Below are positions 34,143-42,489 of a DNA stretch of 64,000 nucleotides, one piece after another. How positions within the stretch are numbered: the stretch's first letter is position 1; the number at the start of each line of letters is the position of its first letter. The position numbers were made by a program, and so were the translations under genes. A model generated the notes under the pieces. The model saw nothing but the letters and a program-made list of their open reading frames with translations, did no database searches and was not told where the DNA came from. The stretch is from Candidatus Limimorpha caballi (lineage in GTDB: Bacteria > Bacteroidota > Bacteroidia > Bacteroidales > F082): positions 1-64,000 of the forward strand of contig JAGHUX010000005.1 in NCBI GenBank assembly GCA_018064605.1, read 5' to 3'.

Positions 34143-34808
34143 TCATTCGTTGCTCATCTTCTTTAAAAACTTTGCTGGAGTACCAGCCCATACTTCACCT
34201 TCAGGAATATCATGTGTTCCGACAGCATTGGCGGCCACCATAGAGTATTTGCCCACCACCTTATAGGCAATGATGGTTGAACCCACGGCAAGGTCGGAGC
34301 AATACTCCAAGCGGGAATAGCCCGTCATAATGGCACCCACCGAGCAATGGCAAAGGTCGTCAATCCATGTATCGTGACCTATGCAGCAATTTGCCATTAC
34401 TAAACTACACTTGCCAATATGGGCATTGGGGCCTATGTAGCAGTTATACATCACAAAGGCTCCCGGGCAAAGTGTTGCCCCCTTGCCGATGAACGCCGAT
34501 TTGTGGACGACGGTGGCGAGACGGTCATCGGGAATAATGGCCTCCTTGAACATCTCGGCAGTTTTGTAATTACGAGCAACAAGATGGATTGCCCAAATGA
34601 AATAATAATCTGTTTCTGCCAACAAACGTGGCAAATCAGACAACTTACCTATCACAGGAAAACCATCCACTTGAGTTTCAAAATCGTTTAAGAAACCGGC
34701 AACCTCCCATTCCATATCGTTGAAACGGTTGCGGTTGTCCTCGATGCAGGAGGCAATAACTCCGCCATTGCCCTCACCGCCAATAATAACTACTTTCTTA
34801 CTATTCAT
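34143..34808 (-). CDS. PglD/NeuD-type sugar acetyltransferase (copy 1)
   Basis: This 221-residue protein has an N-terminal Rossmann-like domain (KKVVIIGGEGNGGVIASCIEDN) and a C-terminal left-handed beta-helix (GKGATLCPGAFVMYNCYIGPNAHIGKCSLVMANCCIGHDTWIDDLCHCSVGAIMTGYSRLEYC). This is the PglD/NeuD layout of acetyl-CoA-dependent amino-sugar acetyltransferases. It is a clear paralogue of the next upstream gene, sharing GGxGxGxVIxxCIxDNRNR and SDLPRL. N-acetylation of the dTDP-3-amino sugar would be a logical job for one copy. About 110 bp of AT-rich sequence with no visible gene separates it from wzy. Confidence 0.85.
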   Translation of the reverse strand: MNSKKVVIIGGEGNGGVIASCIEDNRNRFNDMEWEVAGFLNDFETQVDGFPVIGKLSDLPRLLAETDYYFIWAIHLVARNYKTAEMFKEAIIPDDRLATVVHKSAFIGKGATLCPGAFVMYNCYIGPNAHIGKCSLVMANCCIGHDTWIDDLCHCSVGAIMTGYSRLEYCSDLAVGSTIIAYKVVGKYSMVAANAVGTHDIPEGEVWAGTPAKFLKKMSNE

Positions 34809-34841
34809 ATTTTGCCTGTTTTTGTTTTTCTTTGCATTATT

Positions 34842-35504
34842 TTATTGTCTATTCATATTCTTCAAGAACTTCGCAGGTATTCCACTCCATATTTCACCTT
34901 CAGGGATATTATGTGTTGCCAACGCTGATGCACTTAACATCGCATAGTTTCCAATGTTTGTATGAGCCAAAGCGGTAGCAGAGACTGCCACATCTGCACA
35001 TTCTCCAATATTCACGCAAGACACAATAGTTGACCCCATGGCAATATGACTTAAACGACCTATGTTCACATCGTGCCCTATGTTTGTATTGGCTTTCACC
35101 ATCACACTTTCTCCAATATGAGTACGAGGTGCTATATAGGCATTATACATCACAAAGCAACCATGCTCCAAAGTTACTGTGTCATCAATAAAAGCCGTGT
35201 GGTGGACAACTGTGGCAAGTTTTTCTTTTGGGATTTGCAGGCTGTCATAAAGTTCCGCCGTTTTATAATTTCTCCCAATCAAATGGATACCCCAAATAAA
35301 CCAATATCCTTGTTCAACCAAACGGGGCAGGTCGCTAAGCCCCCCAAAAACTGGATAGCCATCCACTTCAGTGTCATAATCGTTGCAAAACCCTTTCAAG
35401 TCCCATTCAAGGTCGCCATAACGATTACGGTTGTCCTTAATGCAAGCCTCTATGACACTTCCATGCCCCGACCCACCAATGATTATTAAAGGTTTATTGA
35501 TCAT
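34842..35504 (-). CDS. PglD/NeuD-type sugar acetyltransferase (copy 2)
   Basis: This 220-residue paralogue of 34143-34808 has IIIGGSGHGSVIEACIKDNRNR, FIWGIHLIGRNYKTAEL, then hexapeptide turns TLEHGCFVMYNAYIAPRTHIGESVMVKANTNIGHDVNIGRLSHIAMGSTIVSCVNIGE. The start ATG at 35504 overlaps the stop of the CitE-like gene's extended frame (ATGA) and follows an AGGAG, so its translation may depend on ribosomes arriving through the poly-G tract at 35592. The two copies share length and order of motifs but differ throughout, so the duplication is old. Confidence 0.85.
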   Translation of the reverse strand: MINKPLIIIGGSGHGSVIEACIKDNRNRYGDLEWDLKGFCNDYDTEVDGYPVFGGLSDLPRLVEQGYWFIWGIHLIGRNYKTAELYDSLQIPKEKLATVVHHTAFIDDTVTLEHGCFVMYNAYIAPRTHIGESVMVKANTNIGHDVNIGRLSHIAMGSTIVSCVNIGECADVAVSATALAHTNIGNYAMLSASALATHNIPEGEIWSGIPAKFLKNMNRQ

Positions 35505-36484
35505 GCCGCTCTCCTTTCAAACTCACTTAAACAGCAGAGCGGGAACACTAGACGAAGATTATAGTTTAATTCATTGATTATTAAGCAATTACCCCCCCCC
35601 CGTTGAGTTTTACATAAATCGTTCTTTATGAGCACTTCACGTGCCATTTTCAACATCGGAGGCCCAATAAACTTGTTGTCTTTAACGGCAACGCCCTTGC
35701 CTTCACGCACGGCTTCTTCGGCTAGTTGTACCATTTCTTTTGCCCATTCCACCTCTTCTTCTGAAGGGGAATAGTAACGGTGGCACAACGGCAACTCTTT
35801 CGGGTTAAGGATAAGCATACCGTCAAAACCGAGTTTTTTGCTAAGAATGAGATTATGTTCAAGGTCTTCGAGGTCGTGAACTCGGATATGAACTGTGTCA
35901 ATAGCCGCCACACCACAGTTGTGGGCACCATTAACAATCATGTTGCGGGCAAAGAATATACTTTGACCTTCAATGTCGTGCTTGCCACCCAGGTCGGTTA
36001 CATAGTCTTCACAACCAAAGGCCACAGCAACAACTCGTGGACTGGCATTGCAAATGTCCTGAATATTCATCACGGCTCCCGTGGTCTCGATCAAAGGGAT
36101 AAGTTTGAATGTGCCAGGGGCAAAGCCCTTGTCGTACTCAATGGTTTCAAGCAGTTTGCCAATGAAGTAAATATCTTCACTACGGCGTGCTTTAGGGTAC
36201 ATAAAGCCAGTAACACCTTCAATGGCCAACTGATAGACATCTTTCAGCAAATGCCCGCTCTCACGGTCGTTGATACGAGGGAATAAGATACGGTTTTTGA
36301 AGTAGCCTTCTTTCACGTACTGCACAATCTTGTCGCGTGCCACCTGTTTGTTTTCTTCGGGTTGCACACTGTCCTCGATGTCGAGAAGAAGAATGTCGGC
36401 ATTGCTGCGCGATGCGCTCTGCATCAGCCTGTCGTTGTGAGCCGGCACAAACATCAGGCTACGGGTCAAAAATTCGGTATTCAT
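35501..36484 (-). CDS. HpcH/HpaI aldolase or CitE-like lyase with poly-G-controlled C-terminus
   Basis: This is a CitE/HpcH-type TIM-barrel lyase: SLMFVPAHNDRLMQSASRSNADILLLDIEDSVQPEEN, KNRILFPRINDRES, LIPLIETTGAVMNIQDIC, AVAFGCEDYVTDLGG, with Arg, Glu and Asp metal/CoA-site residues retained. Relatives cleave or form malyl-/citramalyl-type CoA thioesters. The family-like part ends near residue 293 (KNDLCKTQ). G10 at 35592-35601 then lets translation run ~30 more residues to the ATGA overlap with the next start. G9 or G11 would stop it within four codons. Beside a MaoC dehydratase, it may supply a hydroxyacyl group. Confidence 0.82.
   Translation of the reverse strand: MNTEFLTRSLMFVPAHNDRLMQSASRSNADILLLDIEDSVQPEENKQVARDKIVQYVKEGYFKNRILFPRINDRESGHLLKDVYQLAIEGVTGFMYPKARRSEDIYFIGKLLETIEYDKGFAPGTFKLIPLIETTGAVMNIQDICNASPRVVAVAFGCEDYVTDLGGKHDIEGQSIFFARNMIVNGAHNCGVAAIDTVHIRVHDLEDLEHNLILSKKLGFDGMLILNPKELPLCHRYYSPSEEEVEWAKEMVQLAEEAVREGKGVAVKDNKFIGPPMLKMAREVLIKNDLCKTQRGGGNCLIINELNYNLRLVFPLCCLSEFERRAA
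35592..35601 (-). repeat. Poly-G tract (G10)
   Basis: Ten C on the plus strand lie near the 3' end of the CitE-like gene. The present length reads through to the next start codon; changing it by one base ends translation within four codons. Confidence 0.95.
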
Positions 36485-36945
36485 GATGGGTTTTGTTTTT
36501 TAACTAAAACATTTCTACGGAAAGAGATTACATCCTCGCCACGCTGGTTGTAGCCAATGGTTTCGACATAAACTATTCCACGGTCACCCTTGGATTTTGA
36601 TTCACGTTTGTCCAAGATCTTGGTGCGTGCATAAATGGTGTCGCCCACAAAGGTTGGTGCCAAATGTTTGATGCTTTCGTAACCGAGATTGGCTATGGCC
36701 TTGCCACTCACATCCGGCACAGTCATGCCCACTACGAGCGAAAACACCAAGGTGCCAACCACCAGCACCTGACCATGCTGGTTATGACTGGCATAATCCA
36801 CATTGGTATGCACCGGATGGTGGTTCATAGTCATCAGACTAAAGAAGTTGTTGTCGCTCTCAAAAATAGTTTTTGAAAGTGCATGCTTAATCTCGGAGCC
36901 AACTTCAAACTCCTCGAAATATAATCCTAAAACTGATTGATTCAT
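36481..36945 (-). CDS. MaoC-family hot-dog dehydratase
   Basis: This 154-residue hot-dog protein has YFEEFEVGSEIKHALSKTI, MTMNHHPVHTNVDYA, VVGTLVFSLVVGMTV and AIANLGYESIKHLAPTFVGDTI, the layout of MaoC/mesaconyl-CoA hydratase relatives. In the usual D-x-N-P-x-H site the aspartate position seems to be Asn (NHHPVH), as in some CitE-linked MaoC proteins. It overlaps the CitE-like gene start by 4 bp, and the two probably act on the same CoA ester. The product may be an acyl group for amino-sugar acylation. Confidence 0.8.
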   Translation of the reverse strand: MNQSVLGLYFEEFEVGSEIKHALSKTIFESDNNFFSLMTMNHHPVHTNVDYASHNQHGQVLVVGTLVFSLVVGMTVPDVSGKAIANLGYESIKHLAPTFVGDTIYARTKILDKRESKSKGDRGIVYVETIGYNQRGEDVISFRRNVLVKKQNPS

Positions 36946-36946
36946 A

Positions 36947-37846
36947 TTATTCGTTATTTCTAAATTCTAAAAACTCCTGATAATCGCGAATATAGTCCTC
37001 TTTTAAATAGACATCACTGGCTAAAACCATACAAACAGCACCCGAAGAGAAATCCTCCAAATCACGCCACATTCCTGGCTTTACATACAAGCCTTGGTAG
37101 GGGCGGTTCAAGAAGAAAGTCCGTTTGCATTTGCCATCATTGAGGGTTACGGTAAAAGAACCTGATGCGGCGATAATGAGTTGGCTAAGTTCTTTGTGAG
37201 CATGTGCACCACGATTTTCGCCACCTGGCACGTCATATAAATAGTATACCCTCTTTACATCGAATGGTAAAGTCTGACCGTTCTCAACCACGGTGAGGTT
37301 ACCTTTACGATCACTGTGGTGACGGTCAAGTTCGACCATCGTGCAATCGAAGACGTTGTATTTGGCTACGGGTTCAAGAGGTTTAAGCGGTTTAAGGGGT
37401 TCAACGTCTGAAACCTGAATCTTGGAACCTGAAACCAGCTCCTTTCGATAGCGACGGTACTCGTCATAATCTCTAATATAGTCCGCTTTGTCAAAATGGT
37501 GTGAGCCAAACTCCAGTGCAAGCGAATTAGTGGAAAAGTTCTCCATTGTGCGCCATAAGCCAGCAGGGACATACAAACCATAGTAGGATCGGTTGAGTGT
37601 AAATGACTTTTTGTTTTCGCCATCATCTACCACCACATCGAATGATCCTGACAATGCGATTATAAACTCCTCATTCTCACGATAGGCATGACCACCACGG
37701 TTTTCACCACCTGGCACATCGTAAATCCAATAGGTGCGTTTTATCTCAAACGGAACATGGTTGTTCTGTTCCGCAAAAGAGAGATTGCCACGGGCATCGA
37801 GGAATTTGGGGAGTTCAACTATTTTAACGTCATTAACCGTTGACAT
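36947..37846 (-). CDS. Tandem FdtA-type sugar 3,4-ketoisomerase
   Basis: Two WxcM/FdtA cupin domains lie in one 299-residue chain, residues ~5-132 and ~163-297. FdtA-type enzymes isomerise dTDP-4-keto-6-deoxyglucose to the 3-keto sugar. The second domain has the full active-site stretch NRGAHAHKEL (His215, His217); the first has NRGGHAYREN (His53, Tyr55), so one catalytic histidine is replaced. The linker SKIQVSDVEPLKPLKPLEPV is encoded by TTCAAGRGTTTAAG-like repeats (37375-37440), the same kind found between genes. Perhaps only domain 2 is an isomerase, or the domains differ in product stereochemistry. Confidence 0.87.
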   Translation of the reverse strand: MSTVNDVKIVELPKFLDARGNLSFAEQNNHVPFEIKRTYWIYDVPGGENRGGHAYRENEEFIIALSGSFDVVVDDGENKKSFTLNRSYYGLYVPAGLWRTMENFSTNSLALEFGSHHFDKADYIRDYDEYRRYRKELVSGSKIQVSDVEPLKPLKPLEPVAKYNVFDCTMVELDRHHSDRKGNLTVVENGQTLPFDVKRVYYLYDVPGGENRGAHAHKELSQLIIAASGSFTVTLNDGKCKRTFFLNRPYQGLYVKPGMWRDLEDFSSGAVCMVLASDVYLKEDYIRDYQEFLEFRNNE

Positions 37847-37866
37847 GGTAATACATTTAATTGCTA

Positions 37867-38781
37867 TTATAGATGAGCCAAGGTGCCGCTATTCACTTCC
37901 TCTTTCATCTCATCAATCACCTTCAATAGGTATTGACCATACTGATTTTTCAACATCGGCTTGGCCAACTCGCGCATCTTTTCTTCAGTTATCCAGCCAT
38001 TTCGGTAAGCTATACCTTCAAGACATGCCACTTTAAGGCCCTGACGTTTCTCGATGACTTCAACAAAAGTAGAAGCTTCTGACAGAGAATCATGAGTGCC
38101 TGTATCAAGCCAAGCAAAACCACGACCAAAGACCTGCACTTTGAGCTCACCATCCTTCAAGAACTCTTGGTTCACCGTGGTGATTTCCAATTCACCTCTT
38201 GCGCTCGGCTTGATAGTCTTGGCTACATTCACCACTTTGTTAGGGTAGAAATAGAGTCCCACCACGGCATAGTTGCTCTTAGGTTCTTTAGGCTTTTCTT
38301 CAATGCTGAGGCAGTTACCCTGCTTGTCGAACTCAGCCACACCATAGCGTTCAGGGTCACTAACCCAGTAGCCAAAAACAGTGGCTTTTTTGTTTTCTTC
38401 AGCATCCTTCACGGCATTACGAAGTAATTTAGTGAAGCCACTGCCATAAAAGATATTATCACCAAGCACCAAGCAAGCACTGTCGTTGCCGATGAACTTC
38501 TCACCAATAATGAATGCCTGTGCCAGACCGTCGGGAGAAGGCTGCTCAGCATACTCGAAGTGTACCCCATAGTCACTACCGTCACCCAAAAGGCGTTTGA
38601 AGCCGGGGAGGTCATACGGTGTGCTAATGATAAGAATATCACGAATACCAGCCAGCATTAGTGCTGAAATGGGATAATAAACCATCGGCTTGTCATAGAT
38701 GGGCAATAATTGCTTGCTGACACCTTTGGTAATCGGGTAAAGGCGGGTACCACTGCCGCCTGCTAATACTATACCTTTCAT
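37867..38781 (-). CDS. rmlA: Glucose-1-phosphate thymidylyltransferase
   Basis: This makes dTDP-glucose from glucose-1-phosphate and dTTP. The sequence is textbook Rml[117 protein letters not shown]. Length 304 is normal. It follows rmlB by 35 bp and precedes the tandem FdtA, so the three steps from glucose-1-phosphate to a 3-keto sugar are encoded together. No RmlC or RmlD is present in the window, arguing against rhamnose as the product here. Confidence 0.96.
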   Translation of the reverse strand: MKGIVLAGGSGTRLYPITKGVSKQLLPIYDKPMVYYPISALMLAGIRDILIISTPYDLPGFKRLLGDGSDYGVHFEYAEQPSPDGLAQAFIIGEKFIGNDSACLVLGDNIFYGSGFTKLLRNAVKDAEENKKATVFGYWVSDPERYGVAEFDKQGNCLSIEEKPKEPKSNYAVVGLYFYPNKVVNVAKTIKPSARGELEITTVNQEFLKDGELKVQVFGRGFAWLDTGTHDSLSEASTFVEVIEKRQGLKVACLEGIAYRNGWITEEKMRELAKPMLKNQYGQYLLKVIDEMKEEVNSGTLAHL

Positions 38782-38816
38782 ATTGCGAAAATTTTATTGT
38801 TAGATCCTATGTTTGA

Positions 38817-39950
38817 TTATCGGTTTGAATACATGTCCTCGTAATACTTCATGTAATCACCAGAAGTTACGTTATCCATCCACTCCTGGTTCTCCAAGTA
38901 CCACTTCACAGTCTTCTCGATGCCTTCCTCAAACTGGAGCGAAGGCTCCCAGCCCAGCTCGCGTTGCAGCTTGGTGCTGTCAATGGCATAGCGCATGTCG
39001 TGACCGGCACGGTCGGTGACGTAGGTAATCAAATCCATATCGGCACCCTCGGGGCGACCCAGGATGCGGTCAACCGTATTGATGACCACCTTGATAATAT
39101 CGATGTTTTTCCACTCATTGAAACCACCGATGTTGTAGGTTTCGGCAACTTTCCCTTCATGGAAGATGAGGTCGATGGCACGTGCATGATCCTCCACATA
39201 GAGCCAGTCGCGAACGTTCTCACCCTTACCATAGACGGGCAGCGGCTTGCGGTGACGAATATTGTTGATGAACAGCGGTATCAGTTTTTCAGGGAACTGG
39301 TAGGGGCCGTAGTTGTTGGAGCAATTCGTCACGATGGTAGGCAGGCCAAAGGTATCGTGGAAAGCACGCACGAAATGGTCGCTTGATGCCTTTGCAGCAC
39401 TATAAGGGCTGTGGGGCTGGTACTTCAAGTCCTCAGTGAAGAACTTCTCACCGTAGGCCAGATGGTGTTCACCCGAAGAGGCCTTGGTGGTGAACGGAGG
39501 CTTTATGCCCTCTGGATGAGTCATCTCCAATGCGCCATACACCTCATCGGTCGAGATGTGGTAGAACCTTTTGCCCTCGAACCTCTCAGGCAGGCTCTCC
39601 CAGAAGGCTTTGGCGGCCTGGAGCAGGCTCAGTGTTCCCATCACGTTGGTTTGAGCAAAAGTGAATGGATCTTTGATGGATCGATCTACATGGCTCTCAG
39701 CTGCGAGGTGGATGATGCCATCCACATGCTCCTCTTGCATTAGCTTATAGACACCCTCGAAGTCGCAGATGTCCATCTTCACAAAGCGGTAGTTCGGCTT
39801 CTCTTCGATGTCTTTCAGGTTGGCGAGGTTGCCCGCGTAGGTCAACTTATCGAGGTTGATGATCTTGTATTGCGGATACTTGTTGACGAACAGCCGTACC
39901 ACATGGCTTCCAATGAAACCGGCACCACCGGTAATGATGATATTCTGCAT
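38817..39950 (-). CDS. rmlB: dTDP-glucose 4,6-dehydratase
   Basis: This converts dTDP-glucose to dTDP-4-keto-6-deoxyglucose. Visible features are the NAD loop IITGGAGFIGSHVVRLF, LDKLTYAGNLANL, HLAAESHVDRSI, HISTDEVYGAL, PYSAAKASSDHFVRAF (YxxxK), NCSNNYGPYQFPEKLIPL and PVYGKGENVRDWLYVEDHA. The 377 residues include a stretch after LEMTHPEGIKPPFTTKASSGEHHLAYGEKFFTEDLKYQ that is longer than in enteric RmlB but common in Bacteroidales. It feeds FdtA/FdtB. Confidence 0.95.
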   Translation of the reverse strand: MQNIIITGGAGFIGSHVVRLFVNKYPQYKIINLDKLTYAGNLANLKDIEEKPNYRFVKMDICDFEGVYKLMQEEHVDGIIHLAAESHVDRSIKDPFTFAQTNVMGTLSLLQAAKAFWESLPERFEGKRFYHISTDEVYGALEMTHPEGIKPPFTTKASSGEHHLAYGEKFFTEDLKYQPHSPYSAAKASSDHFVRAFHDTFGLPTIVTNCSNNYGPYQFPEKLIPLFINNIRHRKPLPVYGKGENVRDWLYVEDHARAIDLIFHEGKVAETYNIGGFNEWKNIDIIKVVINTVDRILGRPEGADMDLITYVTDRAGHDMRYAIDSTKLQRELGWEPSLQFEEGIEKTVKWYLENQEWMDNVTSGDYMKYYEDMYSNR

Positions 39951-39971
39951 GATTATTTTTATTTATAAGAG

Positions 39972-41519
39972 CTATTCAATTGTCTTATTTTTAAACACAA
40001 ATCTTAACACCTTAACATTTCGTATTTTCGACATTACAAATGACTTTTCAAGCTGATTTAAACCTACTAACCATCCGCATATCAGACACATTATTACTGA
40101 TACAACACATGTTATCAACAATCTGTAAAAACTTGAATTAATAAAATATACAATTAAAATTGGAATAACTGGAGTGATAACACTAAAAAACAACGTTGGC
40201 ACTATTACTTTTTTAAAATAATCATTTATATGTATTCCGGCTGTTTTAGATGTGTCCAAAAGTCGAAACAACTGTATTAAAATAGTCATTATCAAACAAA
40301 CAATCAACGTCGAAACGGGACTAAATCCTGCTTTTAAAAACACCCAGGCGACTGGTAAAATCAAAACATTACCAATCCCAACTCCTATTGAAAATCTTTT
40401 TATTTTTCCAGTTGCATAAGCAATGCCCGAGGTTGGATTTGCGAATGTACTCACAAATGATGTGACCAAAACAAGCCGAGTAAAAATAGTAGTATATTCA
40501 GGAACATTATCACCTAACCATAAATGAAGAATATATGGAGTTTCCATTATAATTGGCAAGGATAATGTAAATATTAAATAATAAGATAGCTTTGTCGCAG
40601 AATAGTATAAAGTTCTCATGTAATTATAATCCCCACTCGCATACGATTTGGTAAGTTGTGGTCTAAAAGATGTTTGAAAACTTCGAATAAATTGGTTTAC
40701 CGCATTCAACACTTGAGCTGCAACACCACGGGCGGCATTGACAATTGGTCCAAAAAACAGATTTAGAACAATATTTATTCCTTGAGTTTGCAATGTGTAA
40801 CCAATTTCACCAAAAATTGACCACCAACTAAATGCAAACATATTTTTTAACCCAGATTTATCCCAACCAAATCTAATTACCGTTGTTTCTATCTTCCTTT
40901 TGCAATAAACCACATATATTATGATGTCAACAAAACTAACAAGCGCCAATAAATATGAATAAACAATCAACGCGTCACCAGGCAATACTTGTATTAAAAA
41001 AACAATGGCAAGGCGTAATATTGCATCAATTATGGAGACAACAGCAAAAAAACCCATCCTCTCGTAAGCTGTTATCAAAGCACTAAAAGGAGTTTCAAAG
41101 ATACGAACAATAAACGAAATCAAAGATGCTTGATAAACCCAAATCGAAGCAACCAATCTCTCTTCAGGAATCACTAGTTTATTAGCAACAAACCAAAGTC
41201 CCACTGTTTCACCCAACAAAAGAACTATAACAGCCAATAACAATTGTGAGCTAAGTGACAACTGGAACATTTTCGCCACACCAGCACTGTTTTTTCGACC
41301 CATTTCCACATTGTAATAGCGTTGATATGTGGCCCTCATGGTTTGACTAAGCAAACCAAGCATTCCAATAACACCTCCAACAACACAGAACACGCCATAA
41401 TCCTCAACACCTAAAACACGGAGAATAACGCGTGAAGTATATAGACTGATAAGAAGAACAACTAATGATCGCAGATAAAGGAAGACCGTGTTCTTTGCAA
41501 TTCTATCCGTATTACTCAT
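39972..41519 (-). CDS. wzx: Polysaccharide repeat-unit flippase (Wzx-like)
   Basis: This 515-residue protein has about 12-14 hydrophobic segments and the N-terminal pattern RIAKNTVFLYLRSLVVLLISLYTSRVILRVLGVEDYGVFCVVGGVIGMLGLL, typical of MOP-family Wzx flippases in Bacteroidales, where TSRVILRVLGxxDYG is a recurring signature. It would move undecaprenyl-linked repeats across the inner membrane. It pairs with the Wzy candidate at 32735. It is AT-rich and lies between the Dlt-like module and rmlB. Confidence 0.9.
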   Translation of the reverse strand: MSNTDRIAKNTVFLYLRSLVVLLISLYTSRVILRVLGVEDYGVFCVVGGVIGMLGLLSQTMRATYQRYYNVEMGRKNSAGVAKMFQLSLSSQLLLAVIVLLLGETVGLWFVANKLVIPEERLVASIWVYQASLISFIVRIFETPFSALITAYERMGFFAVVSIIDAILRLAIVFLIQVLPGDALIVYSYLLALVSFVDIIIYVVYCKRKIETTVIRFGWDKSGLKNMFAFSWWSIFGEIGYTLQTQGINIVLNLFFGPIVNAARGVAAQVLNAVNQFIRSFQTSFRPQLTKSYASGDYNYMRTLYYSATKLSYYLIFTLSLPIIMETPYILHLWLGDNVPEYTTIFTRLVLVTSFVSTFANPTSGIAYATGKIKRFSIGVGIGNVLILPVAWVFLKAGFSPVSTLIVCLIMTILIQLFRLLDTSKTAGIHINDYFKKVIVPTLFFSVITPVIPILIVYFINSSFYRLLITCVVSVIMCLICGWLVGLNQLEKSFVMSKIRNVKVLRFVFKNKTIE

Positions 41520-41525
41520 TTTACA

Positions 41526-42485
41526 TCAATAATTAACTAGCACTCTTTTTAATTCTGGAATAAAAACCTCCATATACGCCTCAGCCCCATTTGAATTGAG
41601 ATGATCACAATCCTTAAAATAATAATTTTGGTTGCTAATAGGATGGTAATTGTAAAAGTTCATATATGGAACATTTTCTTCTTTCGCAATTCGTCTTAAT
41701 TCACAAGCTTGTTTTGAAGAAAGCAAAACAGCATCATAATGACGCGGTGATGATGTTATAATAATTCGAACACCTTTATTTTTACATTGATTGATAGTAT
41801 TCCTAAACATCTCAACCTTTTGAAAATTAATATATTCAGCAACAGAATCACTTTTTAATAAAGGATATTCATAACCAGTATTCGGTAAAGGTTTATATCC
41901 TTGGTTAATATCCTCATTTAGCATAGATGTTTTAGGATAACCTTTATGTATTCTTGTAAACACCGTTAATACATCATGTATCATGTTTGAATTATCACAA
42001 AAAATATTAGATTTCATTCTTAACCATTGCCAATCATCCAAATCATCAATAGCTCTATGAATATAATCGTCATTATAGTATGGATAAAGTAAATTCACAA
42101 GTTGATACTCACTTCCGTTTACCATATTATCGGATAAACAATCTTCTCCAATTTCCCACAAAATATATTTTGGCTGATTATATTCAAGTAAATAGTTTAT
42201 TACACAATTTTGAAATATAAAAAAAGCACCATCCAAACCTGCATTATAAACATTCATTCCAATACTATCTTGGATTTGTCTAGAAATATAATGGTGATTA
42301 GCTGTAGATGAACCAATAATTATTATATCATCATTACATGATGTCACTCTTGAAATATAACCAGGATTAGTCATATTATCTATCCGAAACACATAATTAG
42401 CCAATTTCCCAACACCAAAGTCAACTATTACTAATATCAAAGCTAATAGCAAAAGCTTTGCAAACCATTTAATATACTGTTTCAT
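41526..42485 (-). CDS. Membrane-anchored SGNH-like protein, DltD/AlgJ-type partner of MBOAT
   Basis: This 319-residue protein has one N-terminal membrane segment (LLLLALILVIVDFGVGKLANYVF) and then a periplasmic domain with DIIIIGSSTANHHYISRQI, a Ser-x-x motif like the SGNH block I, and a C-terminal KDCDHLNSNGAEAYMEVF supplying Asp and His of a possible triad. Such proteins (DltD, AlgJ/AlgX, PatB) complete the transfer of acyl groups exported by MBOAT proteins. It starts 4 bp after the MBOAT gene, as in those systems. It could alternatively be an esterase; its family was not recognised more precisely. Confidence 0.7.
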   Translation of the reverse strand: MKQYIKWFAKLLLLALILVIVDFGVGKLANYVFRIDNMTNPGYISRVTSCNDDIIIIGSSTANHHYISRQIQDSIGMNVYNAGLDGAFFIFQNCVINYLLEYNQPKYILWEIGEDCLSDNMVNGSEYQLVNLLYPYYNDDYIHRAIDDLDDWQWLRMKSNIFCDNSNMIHDVLTVFTRIHKGYPKTSMLNEDINQGYKPLPNTGYEYPLLKSDSVAEYINFQKVEMFRNTINQCKNKGVRIIITSSPRHYDAVLLSSKQACELRRIAKEENVPYMNFYNYHPISNQNYYFKDCDHLNSNGAEAYMEVFIPELKRVLVNY

Positions 42486-42489
42486 ACCT

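Noticed and set aside
37867-39950. dTDP-L-rhamnose pathway
   Set aside because: Only RmlA and RmlB are present; RmlC and RmlD are absent, while FdtA and FdtB types are present, favouring a 3-amino-3,6-dideoxy sugar.
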